From positions 1,108,780 to 1,172,779 of the forward strand of contig CM001167.1 in assembly GCA_000212915.1 (NCBI GenBank): a DNA stretch of 64,000 nt. The letters are read 5' to 3'. The stretch comes from Bacteroides coprosuis DSM 18011. GTDB taxonomy: Bacteria > Bacteroidota > Bacteroidia > Bacteroidales > Bacteroidaceae. Below the pieces are notes generated by a model, which was not told where the DNA came from, searched no databases, and saw only the letters and a list, made by a program, of their open reading frames with translations. The position numbers and the translations under genes were made by a program. Positions within the stretch are counted from its first letter, which is position 1; every line of letters starts with the position of its first letter. Shown piece by piece: positions 17,593 through 26,944 of the stretch.

Positions 17593-18947
17593 AGAAAATC
17601 ATTCCTTGTATTGATATCAAGGATGGTAAAGCTGTAAAAGGAATTAATTTTGCAGGAATTAAAGAAGTAGGAAATGTAGTTTCTTTAGCTCAAAAGTATG
17701 CTAATTTAGGAGCTGACGAGATTGTCTTATTAGATATTTCTGCTACAACGGAAAAACGAAAGATAAATAGGGAATGGATTAAGGAAGCTGTTGAAAAAGT
17801 GAATGTTCCCTTTATTGTAGGAGGAGGAATTTCTTCTGTTAAAGATGCTCAAGAATTGTTTGATATGGGGGTGAAAAGGATCTCTGTTGGTAGTGCAGCT
17901 ATTCGTGATCCTAATTTAATAAATGAGCTAGTTAAAGAATTTGGTTCTGAGGCTATTGTTGCTGCAATAGATGCAAAAAACATAGATAAAGAATGGATGG
18001 TTTTTGAAGCTGCTGGCACCGTAAATTCTGGCAAGGAGCTAATGGCTTGGGCAGAGGAAGTTCAAAATAGAGGTGTCGGAATGGTATTATTTACTTCAAT
18101 GAATCATGATGGCGAGCAGAAAGGTTACCCTCTTAATGTGTTGGCTAATTTAAAATCTATCTTATCTATACCTCTAATTGCTTCAGGTGGAGCAGGAAGT
18201 GTTCAAGATTTTTATTATGCTTTAGTTCACGGAAAAGTAGATGCTGTTTTAGCAGCTAGTGTCTTCCACTTTAATCTAATTGATATAGATGAACTCAAAT
18301 TCACTCTCTGGAGAGCTGGTGTAGATGTTGACCTAACTACTATCTTTAGAAATTTAAATTATGATGATAAGGGTTTGATTCCTGCTATTATCCAAGATGT
18401 TGAATCGGGATTAAATCTAATGCTAGGCTATATGAATGCAAAATCCCTTCAGTTAACTTTAGATACTAAAAAAGTGACATTCTGGAGTCGGTCAAGAAAT
18501 AAGCTTTGGGTTAAAGGAGAAGAAAGTGGACATTTCTTAAATCTATATGATATTCGTGTTGACTGTGATAGAGATGCTCTCTTGGTAAAGGCTAGACCTG
18601 TTGGTCCAACTTGTCATACAGGAAGTATTACCTGTTGGAGAGAAAAACTAAATAATCATCATTTTCTACAGTACTTAGAAGATGTGTTGAATGAGCGTAG
18701 ATTAGAATCTCCTGATCAGTCTTATACAGCATATCTATATACAAAAGGCTCGGCTAAGATTGCTCAAAAAGTAGGAGAGGAGGCTGTAGAATTGGTTATT
18801 GAGGCTATGCGAGATAGAGATGACTTATTCTTAAATGAGGCTGCAGATTTACTCTATCACTATATTGTGTTACTACTTGATAGAGGTTATAGTCTTACAG
18901 ATGTAGTCCAAGTTTTGCAGAAAAGACATAAAGGTGTCGATGATTAA
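17577..18947 (+). CDS. hisF: Trifunctional HisF-HisI-HisE fusion
   Basis: One 456-residue frame. Residues 1-253 are HisF, the synthase subunit making imidazole glycerol phosphate and AICAR, with the catalytic Asp pair at D13 (PCIDIKDG) and D132 (AAIDAK). Residues about 258-365 are HisI, the phosphoribosyl-AMP cyclohydrolase, with FWSRSRNKLWVKGEESGH, DCDRD and GPTCHTG. Residues about 370-456 are HisE, the PR-ATP pyrophosphatase, with KIAQKVGEEAVE and EAADLLYH. Fused hisIE is common; fusion to hisF with only a few linker residues is unusual. Compared with T. maritima HisF as I remember it, positions contacting HisH or forming the ammonia gate differ: K7 for R5, K100 for D98, R101 for K99, E125 for Q123 and M169 for E167. 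Confidence 0.93.
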   Translation: MDKQVKKIIPCIDIKDGKAVKGINFAGIKEVGNVVSLAQKYANLGADEIVLLDISATTEKRKINREWIKEAVEKVNVPFIVGGGISSVKDAQELFDMGVKRISVGSAAIRDPNLINELVKEFGSEAIVAAIDAKNIDKEWMVFEAAGTVNSGKELMAWAEEVQNRGVGMVLFTSMNHDGEQKGYPLNVLANLKSILSIPLIASGGAGSVQDFYYALVHGKVDAVLAASVFHFNLIDIDELKFTLWRAGVDVDLTTIFRNLNYDDKGLIPAIIQDVESGLNLMLGYMNAKSLQLTLDTKKVTFWSRSRNKLWVKGEESGHFLNLYDIRVDCDRDALLVKARPVGPTCHTGSITCWREKLNNHHFLQYLEDVLNERRLESPDQSYTAYLYTKGSAKIAQKVGEEAVELVIEAMRDRDDLFLNEAADLLYHYIVLLLDRGYSLTDVVQVLQKRHKGVDD

Positions 18948-19020
18948 TAGACACTTATTACTTAGGAGCTAAAGCACCGCTTTGGATAAAAAAGCAGTAT
19001 TTGATTTTAATAAATATAAG

Positions 19021-19050
19021 GAGGATGTGCCTATTGGACATGTCCTCTTT
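19021..19050 (+). terminator. Weak terminator after the histidine operon
   Basis: GAGGATGTG (from 19021) can pair imperfectly with CATGTCCTC (19039-19047), including G-U pairs, followed by TTT and AT-rich sequence. It lies 74 bases after the operon end; I see nothing better nearby. Confidence 0.4.
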
Positions 19051-19077
19051 ACATTTAATTGGGTATAGACTGTTATT

Positions 19078-19503
19078 TTAATTACAGAATTCGGGTCCCC
19101 ATTCTTGATGTCCTCTATTTGGCCAACACTTATAGGCCTCTTTTATGCTGATAGCATTCCATGTATTTAGTCCTGTTTCTTCAAGAGTAATAACGGTTAA
19201 TATGCCATAGAGTGAGTCATCATTCAGACCTTCTTCTTTTATGGTAATCAATTGATATTTATTCTTTTCAGAAGTAATAACTTCATAAGAATAATTCCCT
19301 TCAGCATCGGAATCTTTGGGTCTATATAATTGTGCAATCTCTTCAATTGATTTTATGTTCTTTTCTACAATCCTTTGATTCAGTAATTCAACTTTATCAG
19401 CTTCGATATCTCTATATTGAATCATTTGTTTTTGCTTACACGACCCTAAAACTAGTGAAGTGCCTAGTATGCAAATTCCTATAAATAAATTTATTTTCTT
19501 CAT
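19078..19503 (-). CDS. Small lipoprotein of unknown function
   Basis: A 141-residue protein with a lipoprotein signal peptide ending LVLGSC (Cys about 22), then a positively charged KQKQ. The mature part is mixed alpha/beta and moderately acidic, with no motif I recognise. The C-terminus has two Cys (YKCWPNRG and PEFCN) that could form a disulfide in the periplasm. It is convergent with the his operon and separated from the LamG gene upstream by a strong bidirectional terminator, so it is probably a single-gene unit. Confidence 0.75.
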   Translation of the reverse strand: MKKINLFIGICILGTSLVLGSCKQKQMIQYRDIEADKVELLNQRIVEKNIKSIEEIAQLYRPKDSDAEGNYSYEVITSEKNKYQLITIKEEGLNDDSLYGILTVITLEETGLNTWNAISIKEAYKCWPNRGHQEWGPEFCN

Positions 19504-19579
19504 GACGTTGGATGTTATTACATATGAAATGTAAGAAAGTAAAAAGGATTGAATTTCTCAACAAAATGATAGAATAATA

Positions 19580-19613
19580 AAAGCCTGAATAACCAATTGA
19601 TTATTCAGGCTTT
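19580..19613 (-). terminator. Intrinsic terminator after the SusC-SusD-GH18-LamG operon
   Basis: Perfect 13-bp arms AAAGCCTGAATAA (19580-19592) and TTATTCAGGCTTT (19601-19613), with T-rich sequence on the minus strand. It closes the glycan operon. Confidence 0.82.
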
Positions 19614-19654
19614 ATTATTTTATCTCTTTACTTTATTCGGTTAAAGTAAAAAAC

Positions 19655-20830
19655 TTATACTTGAGGTGGGAAAACGAAATATTCACCATTATTATTATCA
19701 AAAATGGCACCACTAGGTAGTTTTAAGTGATTTTCATTTTTACTCCAGTCCCAAATCATAGATTCATCTTCTGTGATTTGTTTGCTTTCATGATCATATT
19801 TTTTTCCATTACCTGGATAGTATAATAATAAATCATCAGAATCTGGATGTATCGTTTTCCATACATTGTCACGAATTTGTTTATGTGTTCTAGCTGTTTT
19901 CCAGAAACGAACTTCTCGTACAAGTTCATTTAAACCACCAAGCCAGAATCCAACTAAACCATATGCACCTTCTCTTATTTCACGATCTGCAACTAATTCT
20001 CCATTAATATATACATAGTGTTTATGACCATCATAGACAAATGAAATCATATACCATTCATTAGGTTTCGCTTCAAACTTATCTTTAGGAACATCTATTT
20101 GAGAATTACCTGTCTTTATTTGTAATTGGTTAGGTTCAATAGTGACGTCACCAAAACGAGGGTAGATTTCATCATTGTTAGATGAGTTTTTCGCCAATTT
20201 AGTTCCACATATAGATCGGTTATTAGAACGATAGTTATTTCTATTTATCATAACCTCCATGGTCCACTGATCAACTTTAAAGTCATTAGGGAACATGTTC
20301 TCGTCTTCAGAACCAGATCCATTCATTCTTAAGCATTTCGTAATTATTTTTTGCTCTAGAACTAGAATGGTTTCATCTTGGCCAGGTATTATATTTGTGC
20401 AATCCCCTTTTATTTTGATAGGCAGAGCATAAGTACTATTTCCATTAAATGCTAAGTTTTTTATTTTAATAGGAAGAATTTGACTAGTATATCCTGATTC
20501 AAAAGTTAACTGATCATTAATCTCGTACATTTCAGAAGGAAGAAGAGGATAGTTAGTCCTGTTTTTTTCATTATATGCATCTAATTGATCTTGACTTCCA
20601 GCTTGAATATCGACACTTACTTGATTATTCGTTTTACGTGCTAAATTAACAATGACATCATTAATATATGTGTCTTGACCTTCAGCAACAAAGCTTTGCA
20701 ATAAGTCATTGCTCTTTAAATAAATACCTTGATCGCTTTTATGATCTTCTAAGGCATCTTTATATAGCTCATTTTGACATCCTGTAAAAAGGATGAATAA
20801 GCTAAGACATGATAATATAATTTTTTTCAT
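19655..20830 (-). CDS. DUF1735/LamG-domain surface lipoprotein
   Basis: A 391-residue lipoprotein (lipobox LFTGC) in the slot after the GH18 gene. The first part (about 25-155) is like DUF1735, seen in glycan-binding proteins of N-glycan loci. The second (about 170-385) is a LamG/concanavalin-like fold, with WTMEVMINRN, NEWYMISFVYDGHKHYVYIN and REVRFWKTARTHKQI. It probably binds glycan at the cell surface. I use ATG at 20830; the frame also allows GTG three codons earlier. It is the last gene of the operon. Confidence 0.83.
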   Translation of the reverse strand: MKKIILSCLSLFILFTGCQNELYKDALEDHKSDQGIYLKSNDLLQSFVAEGQDTYINDVIVNLARKTNNQVSVDIQAGSQDQLDAYNEKNRTNYPLLPSEMYEINDQLTFESGYTSQILPIKIKNLAFNGNSTYALPIKIKGDCTNIIPGQDETILVLEQKIITKCLRMNGSGSEDENMFPNDFKVDQWTMEVMINRNNYRSNNRSICGTKLAKNSSNNDEIYPRFGDVTIEPNQLQIKTGNSQIDVPKDKFEAKPNEWYMISFVYDGHKHYVYINGELVADREIREGAYGLVGFWLGGLNELVREVRFWKTARTHKQIRDNVWKTIHPDSDDLLLYYPGNGKKYDHESKQITEDESMIWDWSKNENHLKLPSGAIFDNNNGEYFVFPPQV

Positions 20831-20842
20831 TTTATACACTTG

Positions 20843-21976
20843 TTATTTTTCAATAGGATAAACTTGATTTCCAAAGTATAAAGCTTTGCGCAGCCAATGG
20901 TATGGTCTGTTTTCAGCTTCTTCACGGTTGATATTTGCGTAATCATATTCCATATGGAAAGTACCAATACCACCAATTCGTTTACCACTTGGAAGATTTA
21001 AAGTTGCATAATCTAATATTTGTGTTCCTGGTTCTCTATTTAATTCAGGTCTCACTGTACTTCTATAATGAGTAATACCACCTGTTTTCCAAGTTTGTTC
21101 AAACTCCACAGTAATAATTGTTTTTTCTTCCCAATCTGATAGGTGTGGATGATTAATTTTACTTAAAACATAACTAGTTCTACTTTCCCAATAAGCTTGA
21201 TAAATATAATGGTCTACAAGTTTTGAAGTTTCACTAGAGAGAAGGTCTGGTTGTCCATCCATAACAAGCATACGTCCTGCAGGACGGAGTCTTTCACTTA
21301 ATGTTTCAATGAAAATTTGCATATTTCTATTTCCATTAGGAGATATTTCTTGACCACTGGCTAGAGTTCCTGAATGACCGTACCCTGGTTCGTAATCAAT
21401 ATCAAAACCATCTAAGTTATACTTTTCGATCGAGTCACAAATAGCACTTGCATAAGCTCTAACTCCATCTTCGAAAACTCCTTTACCTTTTTCTTCAACC
21501 CAATAGTCAAGAGCATCTCTTCCTATAGGTGTTAATTGATCTCCTAAGTCCTGAATAATCCAGCAGAGTATAGCTTTCCCACTTTTTACTTCTTGAAAGA
21601 ATTTAAGATCCTTTTTTTGCTCAGGAGTTAAATTTCCTCTACATCCCCACAAAGAAACAAAGTCAACACTATCTGGTAGTGCTTTGAGGTAGTTTTGAGG
21701 ATTGTCCCCCTTACCTGTCCAGTTACCAAACCATCCGAATCCTTTGACATGGCGAGTTTCTCTATATTCTTTAATATTTTTAAAATACTCTTGTAAGTCT
21801 AAGGTAAGATCTTCCATCGATTCTGCCTCTAAGTATGGAATACGTCTTTTTAAACCTTCTTGGTTCTCCAAAATATCTCGTTCAGTGTCTGTCCACTTAC
21901 TACAAGCTTGGGGTAAGAATACCATTGTCAATACAAAAGGTATTATATGTATAAGCGTTTTTATATTTGATTTCAT
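20843..21976 (-). CDS. GH18 glycoside hydrolase, endo-beta-N-acetylglucosaminidase-like lipoprotein
   Basis: A 377-residue lipoprotein (lipobox PQAC) with the GH18 catalytic signature DGFDIDYEP, whose Glu is the acid/base and whose neighbouring Asp assists the acetamido group. With an adjacent SusC/SusD pair and DUF1735/LamG protein, it resembles the endo-acting GH18 enzymes of Bacteroides N-glycan loci that release glycans from glycoproteins. The start is placed at ATG 21976 (MKSNIKTLIHI); the open frame extends 28 codons upstream, but those overlap the end of susD. Chitin-like substrates cannot be excluded. Confidence 0.85.
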   Translation of the reverse strand: MKSNIKTLIHIIPFVLTMVFLPQACSKWTDTERDILENQEGLKRRIPYLEAESMEDLTLDLQEYFKNIKEYRETRHVKGFGWFGNWTGKGDNPQNYLKALPDSVDFVSLWGCRGNLTPEQKKDLKFFQEVKSGKAILCWIIQDLGDQLTPIGRDALDYWVEEKGKGVFEDGVRAYASAICDSIEKYNLDGFDIDYEPGYGHSGTLASGQEISPNGNRNMQIFIETLSERLRPAGRMLVMDGQPDLLSSETSKLVDHYIYQAYWESRTSYVLSKINHPHLSDWEEKTIITVEFEQTWKTGGITHYRSTVRPELNREPGTQILDYATLNLPSGKRIGGIGTFHMEYDYANINREEAENRPYHWLRKALYFGNQVYPIEK

Positions 21977-21995
21977 TGTCTTTATTTTCTTAAAA

Positions 21996-23621
21996 TTAGC
22001 GTTGAGATGGTCTGTCTTCACGAACCCACCACATTTTAGTAGCACCTGTATCTTCTCCACCTAACAGAGATGGAATTTCATTCATATTAGGATTATTACT
22101 GTATTCGCTTGGTGAATATCTAAAACGTTCTGGTGCAAGACACTCTGTGCAACCAATTCGTTTAGGAGCTTCTCTGTCTTCAGGTGGTAGTATAAAAGGA
22201 TAGCCTGTTCTACGATACTCTGTCCAAGCTTCAACAGCATTCGGATATAATGCTAAGTATTTCTGAGTCATTATTTTCTGAAATTGTTGTTCTTTTTGGC
22301 TAAGGTTAGAAGCCTGATTCATATCATTCCAGTTAGGTGATGTATTCTTTTCGGAAATTTTGGCAGAGTAGTAACCATAATGATAATTTGACATATCAAT
22401 ATCTGTAGGTCTTGATTTAGATTTTAGATATTGTTCTACACCCTTTACTCCATTTTCTTCAAAAGACATAGTCACACCTTCTTCATATAGCTGTTTGGGA
22501 TTTTCTGAAATTAATCCAAATAATGCTGCTTCAGCTTTTAGAAACAATACTTCCGATGCACGCATCCAGTAGAGTGGAGAACCTTCATAAACATTTGGTT
22601 TAGATGCAAATTCAGGTGTATTTTTCCCCATCTCTTTACTCCTACTATTAGTAGGCGCTACAGCTAAATAATGAGCTTCATCAAAAAAAGTTCCTTTGGT
22701 AAAGTATTTAGATATACGAGGATCTTCATATCCTGTTAAATAACTCCATATACCTAGTCCCATTCTAGTTTCACCATAATCTATAGAAGCTAACAGAGAG
22801 TTTAATAATGGCATTTTGCTGGTACTTTGAACTTTAGCTTCTTCTTCAATATTCTCAATGACACCTCCGTTTGCTGGATCGAGAGCTTTTTGAATGTACT
22901 CTTGTGCTAAAGCTTGGTCTTTAAAATGTACACGTACACTCATTCTTAGCATAAGAGAATTTGCGAATTTTACCCATTTACTAGTGTTGCCATCATAAAT
23001 TGCATCATAGTCATTCATTAATAATGAAGGGTAATTTTTTAGAATTTCTACTGATTCATCCAAATCTGCAAGCATTGCTCTATATACATCTTCTTGTGAG
23101 TCTAGTTTGGGAGCAATACTACCTTTTCCTGCATTAGTATATACTATAGGTCCAAAAACGTCAGTTGCTCTTAACCAACCTGCTACTTTTACAATATTAG
23201 CAAGTGCTAAAGTTGCTTTATCATTAGGTTCTTCAGATCCGTTTGCTTCTTTGTAAATATCATTCCATGATCTATATAGCTTAGAGTAAAAGTTTTCATA
23301 AGCATAAGTCATGCGGTCTTCTCTAAAGTTCCAATTTGATTCAATATTGAAGCCCCAATTGTTATTGTTTCCGAAATATCCAATATAGTTTCCAGAAGAT
23401 ATTAGATCTGTATTTTGAAGATCATTACCTGGATCTGTAGTTTTATCTGGAGACCCAATAGGGATAACTAATTGTTGCATTTTCATAAATGCGGAACCAT
23501 ATGCTAGTCCTCCCGCTTTTAACTCTGAATCTGTAACACCGTAGATATTTGAATTAATATCCTCATAGTCGGCACAAGCAGATAGTAATGCTATTAATGC
23601 TAAATATATATATTTCTTCAT
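21996..23621 (-). CDS. susD: SusD/RagB-family glycan-binding lipoprotein
   Basis: A 541-residue outer-membrane lipoprotein (lipobox LLSAC) that forms the lid of the SusC transporter and captures glycan. The sequence YEDINSNIYGVTDSEL after the signal peptide and the C-terminal PAERFRYSPSEYSNNPN-type ending are of the SusD type. TPR-like helices such as EVLFLKAEAALFGL are present. It lies 23 bases after susC and just before the GH18 gene in the same operon. Confidence 0.93.
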   Translation of the reverse strand: MKKYIYLALIALLSACADYEDINSNIYGVTDSELKAGGLAYGSAFMKMQQLVIPIGSPDKTTDPGNDLQNTDLISSGNYIGYFGNNNNWGFNIESNWNFREDRMTYAYENFYSKLYRSWNDIYKEANGSEEPNDKATLALANIVKVAGWLRATDVFGPIVYTNAGKGSIAPKLDSQEDVYRAMLADLDESVEILKNYPSLLMNDYDAIYDGNTSKWVKFANSLMLRMSVRVHFKDQALAQEYIQKALDPANGGVIENIEEEAKVQSTSKMPLLNSLLASIDYGETRMGLGIWSYLTGYEDPRISKYFTKGTFFDEAHYLAVAPTNSRSKEMGKNTPEFASKPNVYEGSPLYWMRASEVLFLKAEAALFGLISENPKQLYEEGVTMSFEENGVKGVEQYLKSKSRPTDIDMSNYHYGYYSAKISEKNTSPNWNDMNQASNLSQKEQQFQKIMTQKYLALYPNAVEAWTEYRRTGYPFILPPEDREAPKRIGCTECLAPERFRYSPSEYSNNPNMNEIPSLLGGEDTGATKMWWVREDRPSQR

Positions 23622-23644
23622 TTTTATAATATTAAAATTAAAGA

Positions 23645-26600
23645 TTAGAAACCTACTTTAAGTCCAACTCCAAACGTTCTTTGACTTGGAAGCATGAAGT
23701 AGTCATAACCTTGTCCAAATGTACCTGTTGATGCAGTTAATTCTGGATCGAATGGAGCTTTATTATAAAGCATCCAAAGGTTTGTTCCATAAACTGATAA
23801 TGACAAATCATTAACAATGTTATTAAACCATTTCTTAGGGAAAGAGTATGATAGACGAGCTTCTTGTAATCTTACATTTGTTGCAGAGTACACATAATAT
23901 GCATCAAGATTTGAAACTGATTCATAATAGGTTTTAGGATCTACTACAAAATCACCTACTTGTACACCTCCTGCATCTCTTGCTTGTGCTGAAACCTTTG
24001 AAACTCCAAACTTGTCAAGCATAGCTTGTGTCTTGGAAATAACTTGTCCTCCAATACGAGCATTAAAGAGCATGTTAAAGCTAAAGCCTTTATAGGAAAG
24101 TGTGGTGTTCCAGCCTAAATTCCATTTAGGATTGACAGAACCAATTTTATATGGAGTAGTTGATTCGGTTAGTAATTGATCACCATCTTCTTTGTTGTAG
24201 TTAATATGATTTTCGTCATCACGTTTTAACCATTCATCTGCATACAGATCTCCAATTTGACCTCCTTCTCTCAAACGGAAACGTCCCATTTGGATGTCTG
24301 AAAGGTCTAGTATTTGTGTAGGATCTACAGGGTTTTTTACATTGTGAGCTAATTCTTTAATTTTATTTCTATTAGCTGTAGCTGTTAATACTGTATTGTA
24401 TTCAAAGTCTTTGAAAGACTGGCTTAAGCCTAAGTTTATTTCAATACCTTTATTTTGTACGTTACCAGCTTGAACAAACATATAGTTATAACCAGAACCC
24501 TTTGATAATTGAGCCTTTAGCAATTGGTTATATGTATTTGATTTATATAAGGTAACACCAATTGAAAGAATATTGTTAAACCATTTAGAATCAACCCCTA
24601 ATTCATATGATCTTGTTCTTTCAGCCTTTAGATCTGACACAGGATAATATTCATAAGGATCAACAGCTCCTCCTGAAATATTGTGAGTAATAGTACCTGG
24701 AGTTAAACCTGTGAATGGAATAGGTGAACCTACTTCTGTATATGAAGTTCTAACTTTCAAGAAAGAAAGAACAGGCTTAATTCTTTGTTGTAAATCATCT
24801 GACAATAGTTCTGTTACTAGAGCTGAAAGACCTATTGATGGATAGAAAATCCATTCATTTTTACTATTTACTAATTGAGATGGTTTATCCCCTCTACCTG
24901 TTAGAGTTAAATATAGAGCAGAGTTCCATGATAGCTCTGTGGAACCAAACATTGCAAAATTTCTTGTTCTACTATTTCCTCCTATTTCTGAAGGTGTACT
25001 ATTGGTTGGATCAATATTTGTATATGTGAACTTATTAGGAACTAATAATAATTGTCCACCATATCCACGACCTTTTGTATCATACTCTTCAAAAGAAGAA
25101 CCGATATTCGCTGTTAAGTGAAAATTAGTATTTAGATCTTTGTCTAGATTCACCATAATATCAGCATACTTTTGTTTGAAAGTAGAGTTAGAATAGGTGT
25201 ATCTTCCTTTTGGTTTAGCAAATGTGTTTATAGTTGAAGCATATCTTTTATCTTCTTTTTCAGTATAAGTATTATCTAATCTGACACGGCCTGCTATATT
25301 TAACCAATTAGTTAAATCATATTTTGCTTGTCCATAAAACATATATCTGTCTTTTGCTTCTGGTCTAATGTTACGATATGCAATCCAGTAAGGGTTTTGG
25401 ATATCCATACCCATGTCGCCAGGACTCCAGTATTGTTCACTATATCCAAGATTTTCATTGTATCTTTCAAAATACTTTTCTTGTTCAAAGTTTTGTCCTC
25501 TTGGGTATAGATATGCTCCTACAATAGGGTTAAAGTATGTACCAAAAGAAACCATATTATTAGCAAATTCTCTAACATAACTAGCTGATGCATCAATAGT
25601 AAGTTTGTCATTAAAGAATTTAGCTGTATTTCTAAGAGTTACATTATATCTATGATATTTGTTGTTAGGAACAACTCCTGTTGCATTGATAGCTGAAGCA
25701 GAAAAGTAAGTTTGATTTTTTTCTGTTCCTGCCGATATATTGAATGAGTTATTAAAAGTATTTCCTGTATTAAAGAAATCTTTTGGATCATAAGATGTCG
25801 GAGTTGCTAATTTATCACCCCATGATCTGGAATCACCAGATTTATTACCATAGGTATTTTGAAATTCTGGTAAAATGTATGCGTTAGCAGCTTCAAATGA
25901 AGAATTGACATTGACTCTGACTTTGCCTTCTTTACCTTTCTTTGTATTAATAAGAATTACGCCATTTGCAGCAGAAGCTCCGTAAAGAGCAGCAGCAGAA
26001 GGACCTGTAAGGACAGAAATACTTTCAATGTCGTCAGGGTTAAAATTCGAGATACCTTCTCCTGAAGTCATACCACCGAAACCTGTGCCACTTCCACTTC
26101 TGTCTGCTTGGTTACCAATTGGAATACCATCAACAACGTATAAAACGTTATTATCTCCCATGATTGATTTATTCCCTCTCATTACTACACGAGTAGAACC
26201 ACCCACGCCTGCAGAGCTTCGTTGGATGTTTACACCTGCAACTTTACCAGAAATAGAGTTCATAAAGTTTGCATCTTTTATTGAAGTAAGTTCATCTCCC
26301 TTTACTTGTTGTACATTGTAGCTAAGTGCTTTTTCTGCACGTTTAATACCTAAGGCAGTAACAACTACTTCATCGAGTGTCTTAGTGTCTTCCTTTAAAA
26401 CAACTTTCAGGTCTTGACCTTTTGTGATTTTAAATTTTTGAGACATATAACCGATGTATGAAACTTCTAATTCGCTACCATTGGGAACATCGATACTAAA
26501 ATCGCCATCAATGTTTGTAATAGTTCCTGTTGATGAACCTTTAATAGCAATGCTAACACCGATTAAGGATTCTCCAGCTTCATCTACTACATTACCTGTT

Positions 26601-26944
26601 ACTTTGTGTCTTGTGGTTGATTGTTGTGCTTTAGCTGTTTGTTTAGCGGATAATACAAGATGATTGTCCTTGATTGTGTAATTAACATTCGAGTTTTTTA
26701 GTAGTCTTTCAACAACAACTGATGCATCTTCGTTTGTTGCTTTAATACTATATTTTCCTTGAGTGTCTATGTCTTTGACATTATACACAATTGATAGGGA
26801 TGCTTGTTGCCCTATCTCTTTGATGATTTGTTCTAATGTTGATTCTTTGAAATCTACCGTAATTTTAGAGCTCTGTGCATTAGCAAAGGTGCTCATTGAT
26901 ACTAATAGTAGAATCAACAACAAATATTGAAATTTGTATTTCAT
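23645..26944 (-). CDS. susC: SusC/RagA-family TonB-dependent transporter with STN signalling domain
   Basis: A 1099-residue outer-membrane transporter. The order is signal peptide (1-23); STN domain (about 27-100, VDFKESTLEQIIKEIGQ onwards), which talks to a FecR-type anti-sigma; a carboxypeptidase-regulatory-like domain (about 113-195); the TonB box and plug (LGIKRAEKALSYNV, then VLYVVDGIPIGN); and a C-terminal barrel ending in FGVGLKVGF. The STN domain fits the anti-sigma gene upstream and the ECF sigma gene beyond it, implying trans-envelope induction by the transported glycan. It is the first gene of the operon with susD, GH18 and LamG genes. Confidence 0.95.
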   Translation of the reverse strand: MKYKFQYLLLILLLVSMSTFANAQSSKITVDFKESTLEQIIKEIGQQASLSIVYNVKDIDTQGKYSIKATNEDASVVVERLLKNSNVNYTIKDNHLVLSAKQTAKAQQSTTRHKVTGNVVDEAGESLIGVSIAIKGSSTGTITNIDGDFSIDVPNGSELEVSYIGYMSQKFKITKGQDLKVVLKEDTKTLDEVVVTALGIKRAEKALSYNVQQVKGDELTSIKDANFMNSISGKVAGVNIQRSSAGVGGSTRVVMRGNKSIMGDNNVLYVVDGIPIGNQADRSGSGTGFGGMTSGEGISNFNPDDIESISVLTGPSAAALYGASAANGVILINTKKGKEGKVRVNVNSSFEAANAYILPEFQNTYGNKSGDSRSWGDKLATPTSYDPKDFFNTGNTFNNSFNISAGTEKNQTYFSASAINATGVVPNNKYHRYNVTLRNTAKFFNDKLTIDASASYVREFANNMVSFGTYFNPIVGAYLYPRGQNFEQEKYFERYNENLGYSEQYWSPGDMGMDIQNPYWIAYRNIRPEAKDRYMFYGQAKYDLTNWLNIAGRVRLDNTYTEKEDKRYASTINTFAKPKGRYTYSNSTFKQKYADIMVNLDKDLNTNFHLTANIGSSFEEYDTKGRGYGGQLLLVPNKFTYTNIDPTNSTPSEIGGNSRTRNFAMFGSTELSWNSALYLTLTGRGDKPSQLVNSKNEWIFYPSIGLSALVTELLSDDLQQRIKPVLSFLKVRTSYTEVGSPIPFTGLTPGTITHNISGGAVDPYEYYPVSDLKAERTRSYELGVDSKWFNNILSIGVTLYKSNTYNQLLKAQLSKGSGYNYMFVQAGNVQNKGIEINLGLSQSFKDFEYNTVLTATANRNKIKELAHNVKNPVDPTQILDLSDIQMGRFRLREGGQIGDLYADEWLKRDDENHINYNKEDGDQLLTESTTPYKIGSVNPKWNLGWNTTLSYKGFSFNMLFNARIGGQVISKTQAMLDKFGVSKVSAQARDAGGVQVGDFVVDPKTYYESVSNLDAYYVYSATNVRLQEARLSYSFPKKWFNNIVNDLSLSVYGTNLWMLYNKAPFDPELTASTGTFGQGYDYFMLPSQRTFGVGLKVGF

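Noticed and set aside
16864-17600. Possible hisH hidden in another frame of the his operon
   Set aside because: hisB, hisA and hisF overlap by 4 and 16 bases and no amidotransferase motif was seen in any frame of this region.
18300-18370. Assembly error creating the hisF-hisIE fusion
   Set aside because: The joint reads in frame without homopolymer runs or disturbed motifs, so a real fusion is more likely; reads would be needed to settle it.
21977-22060. N-terminal extension of the GH18 protein
   Set aside because: It overlaps the susD end and puts the lipoprotein signal peptide inside the protein.
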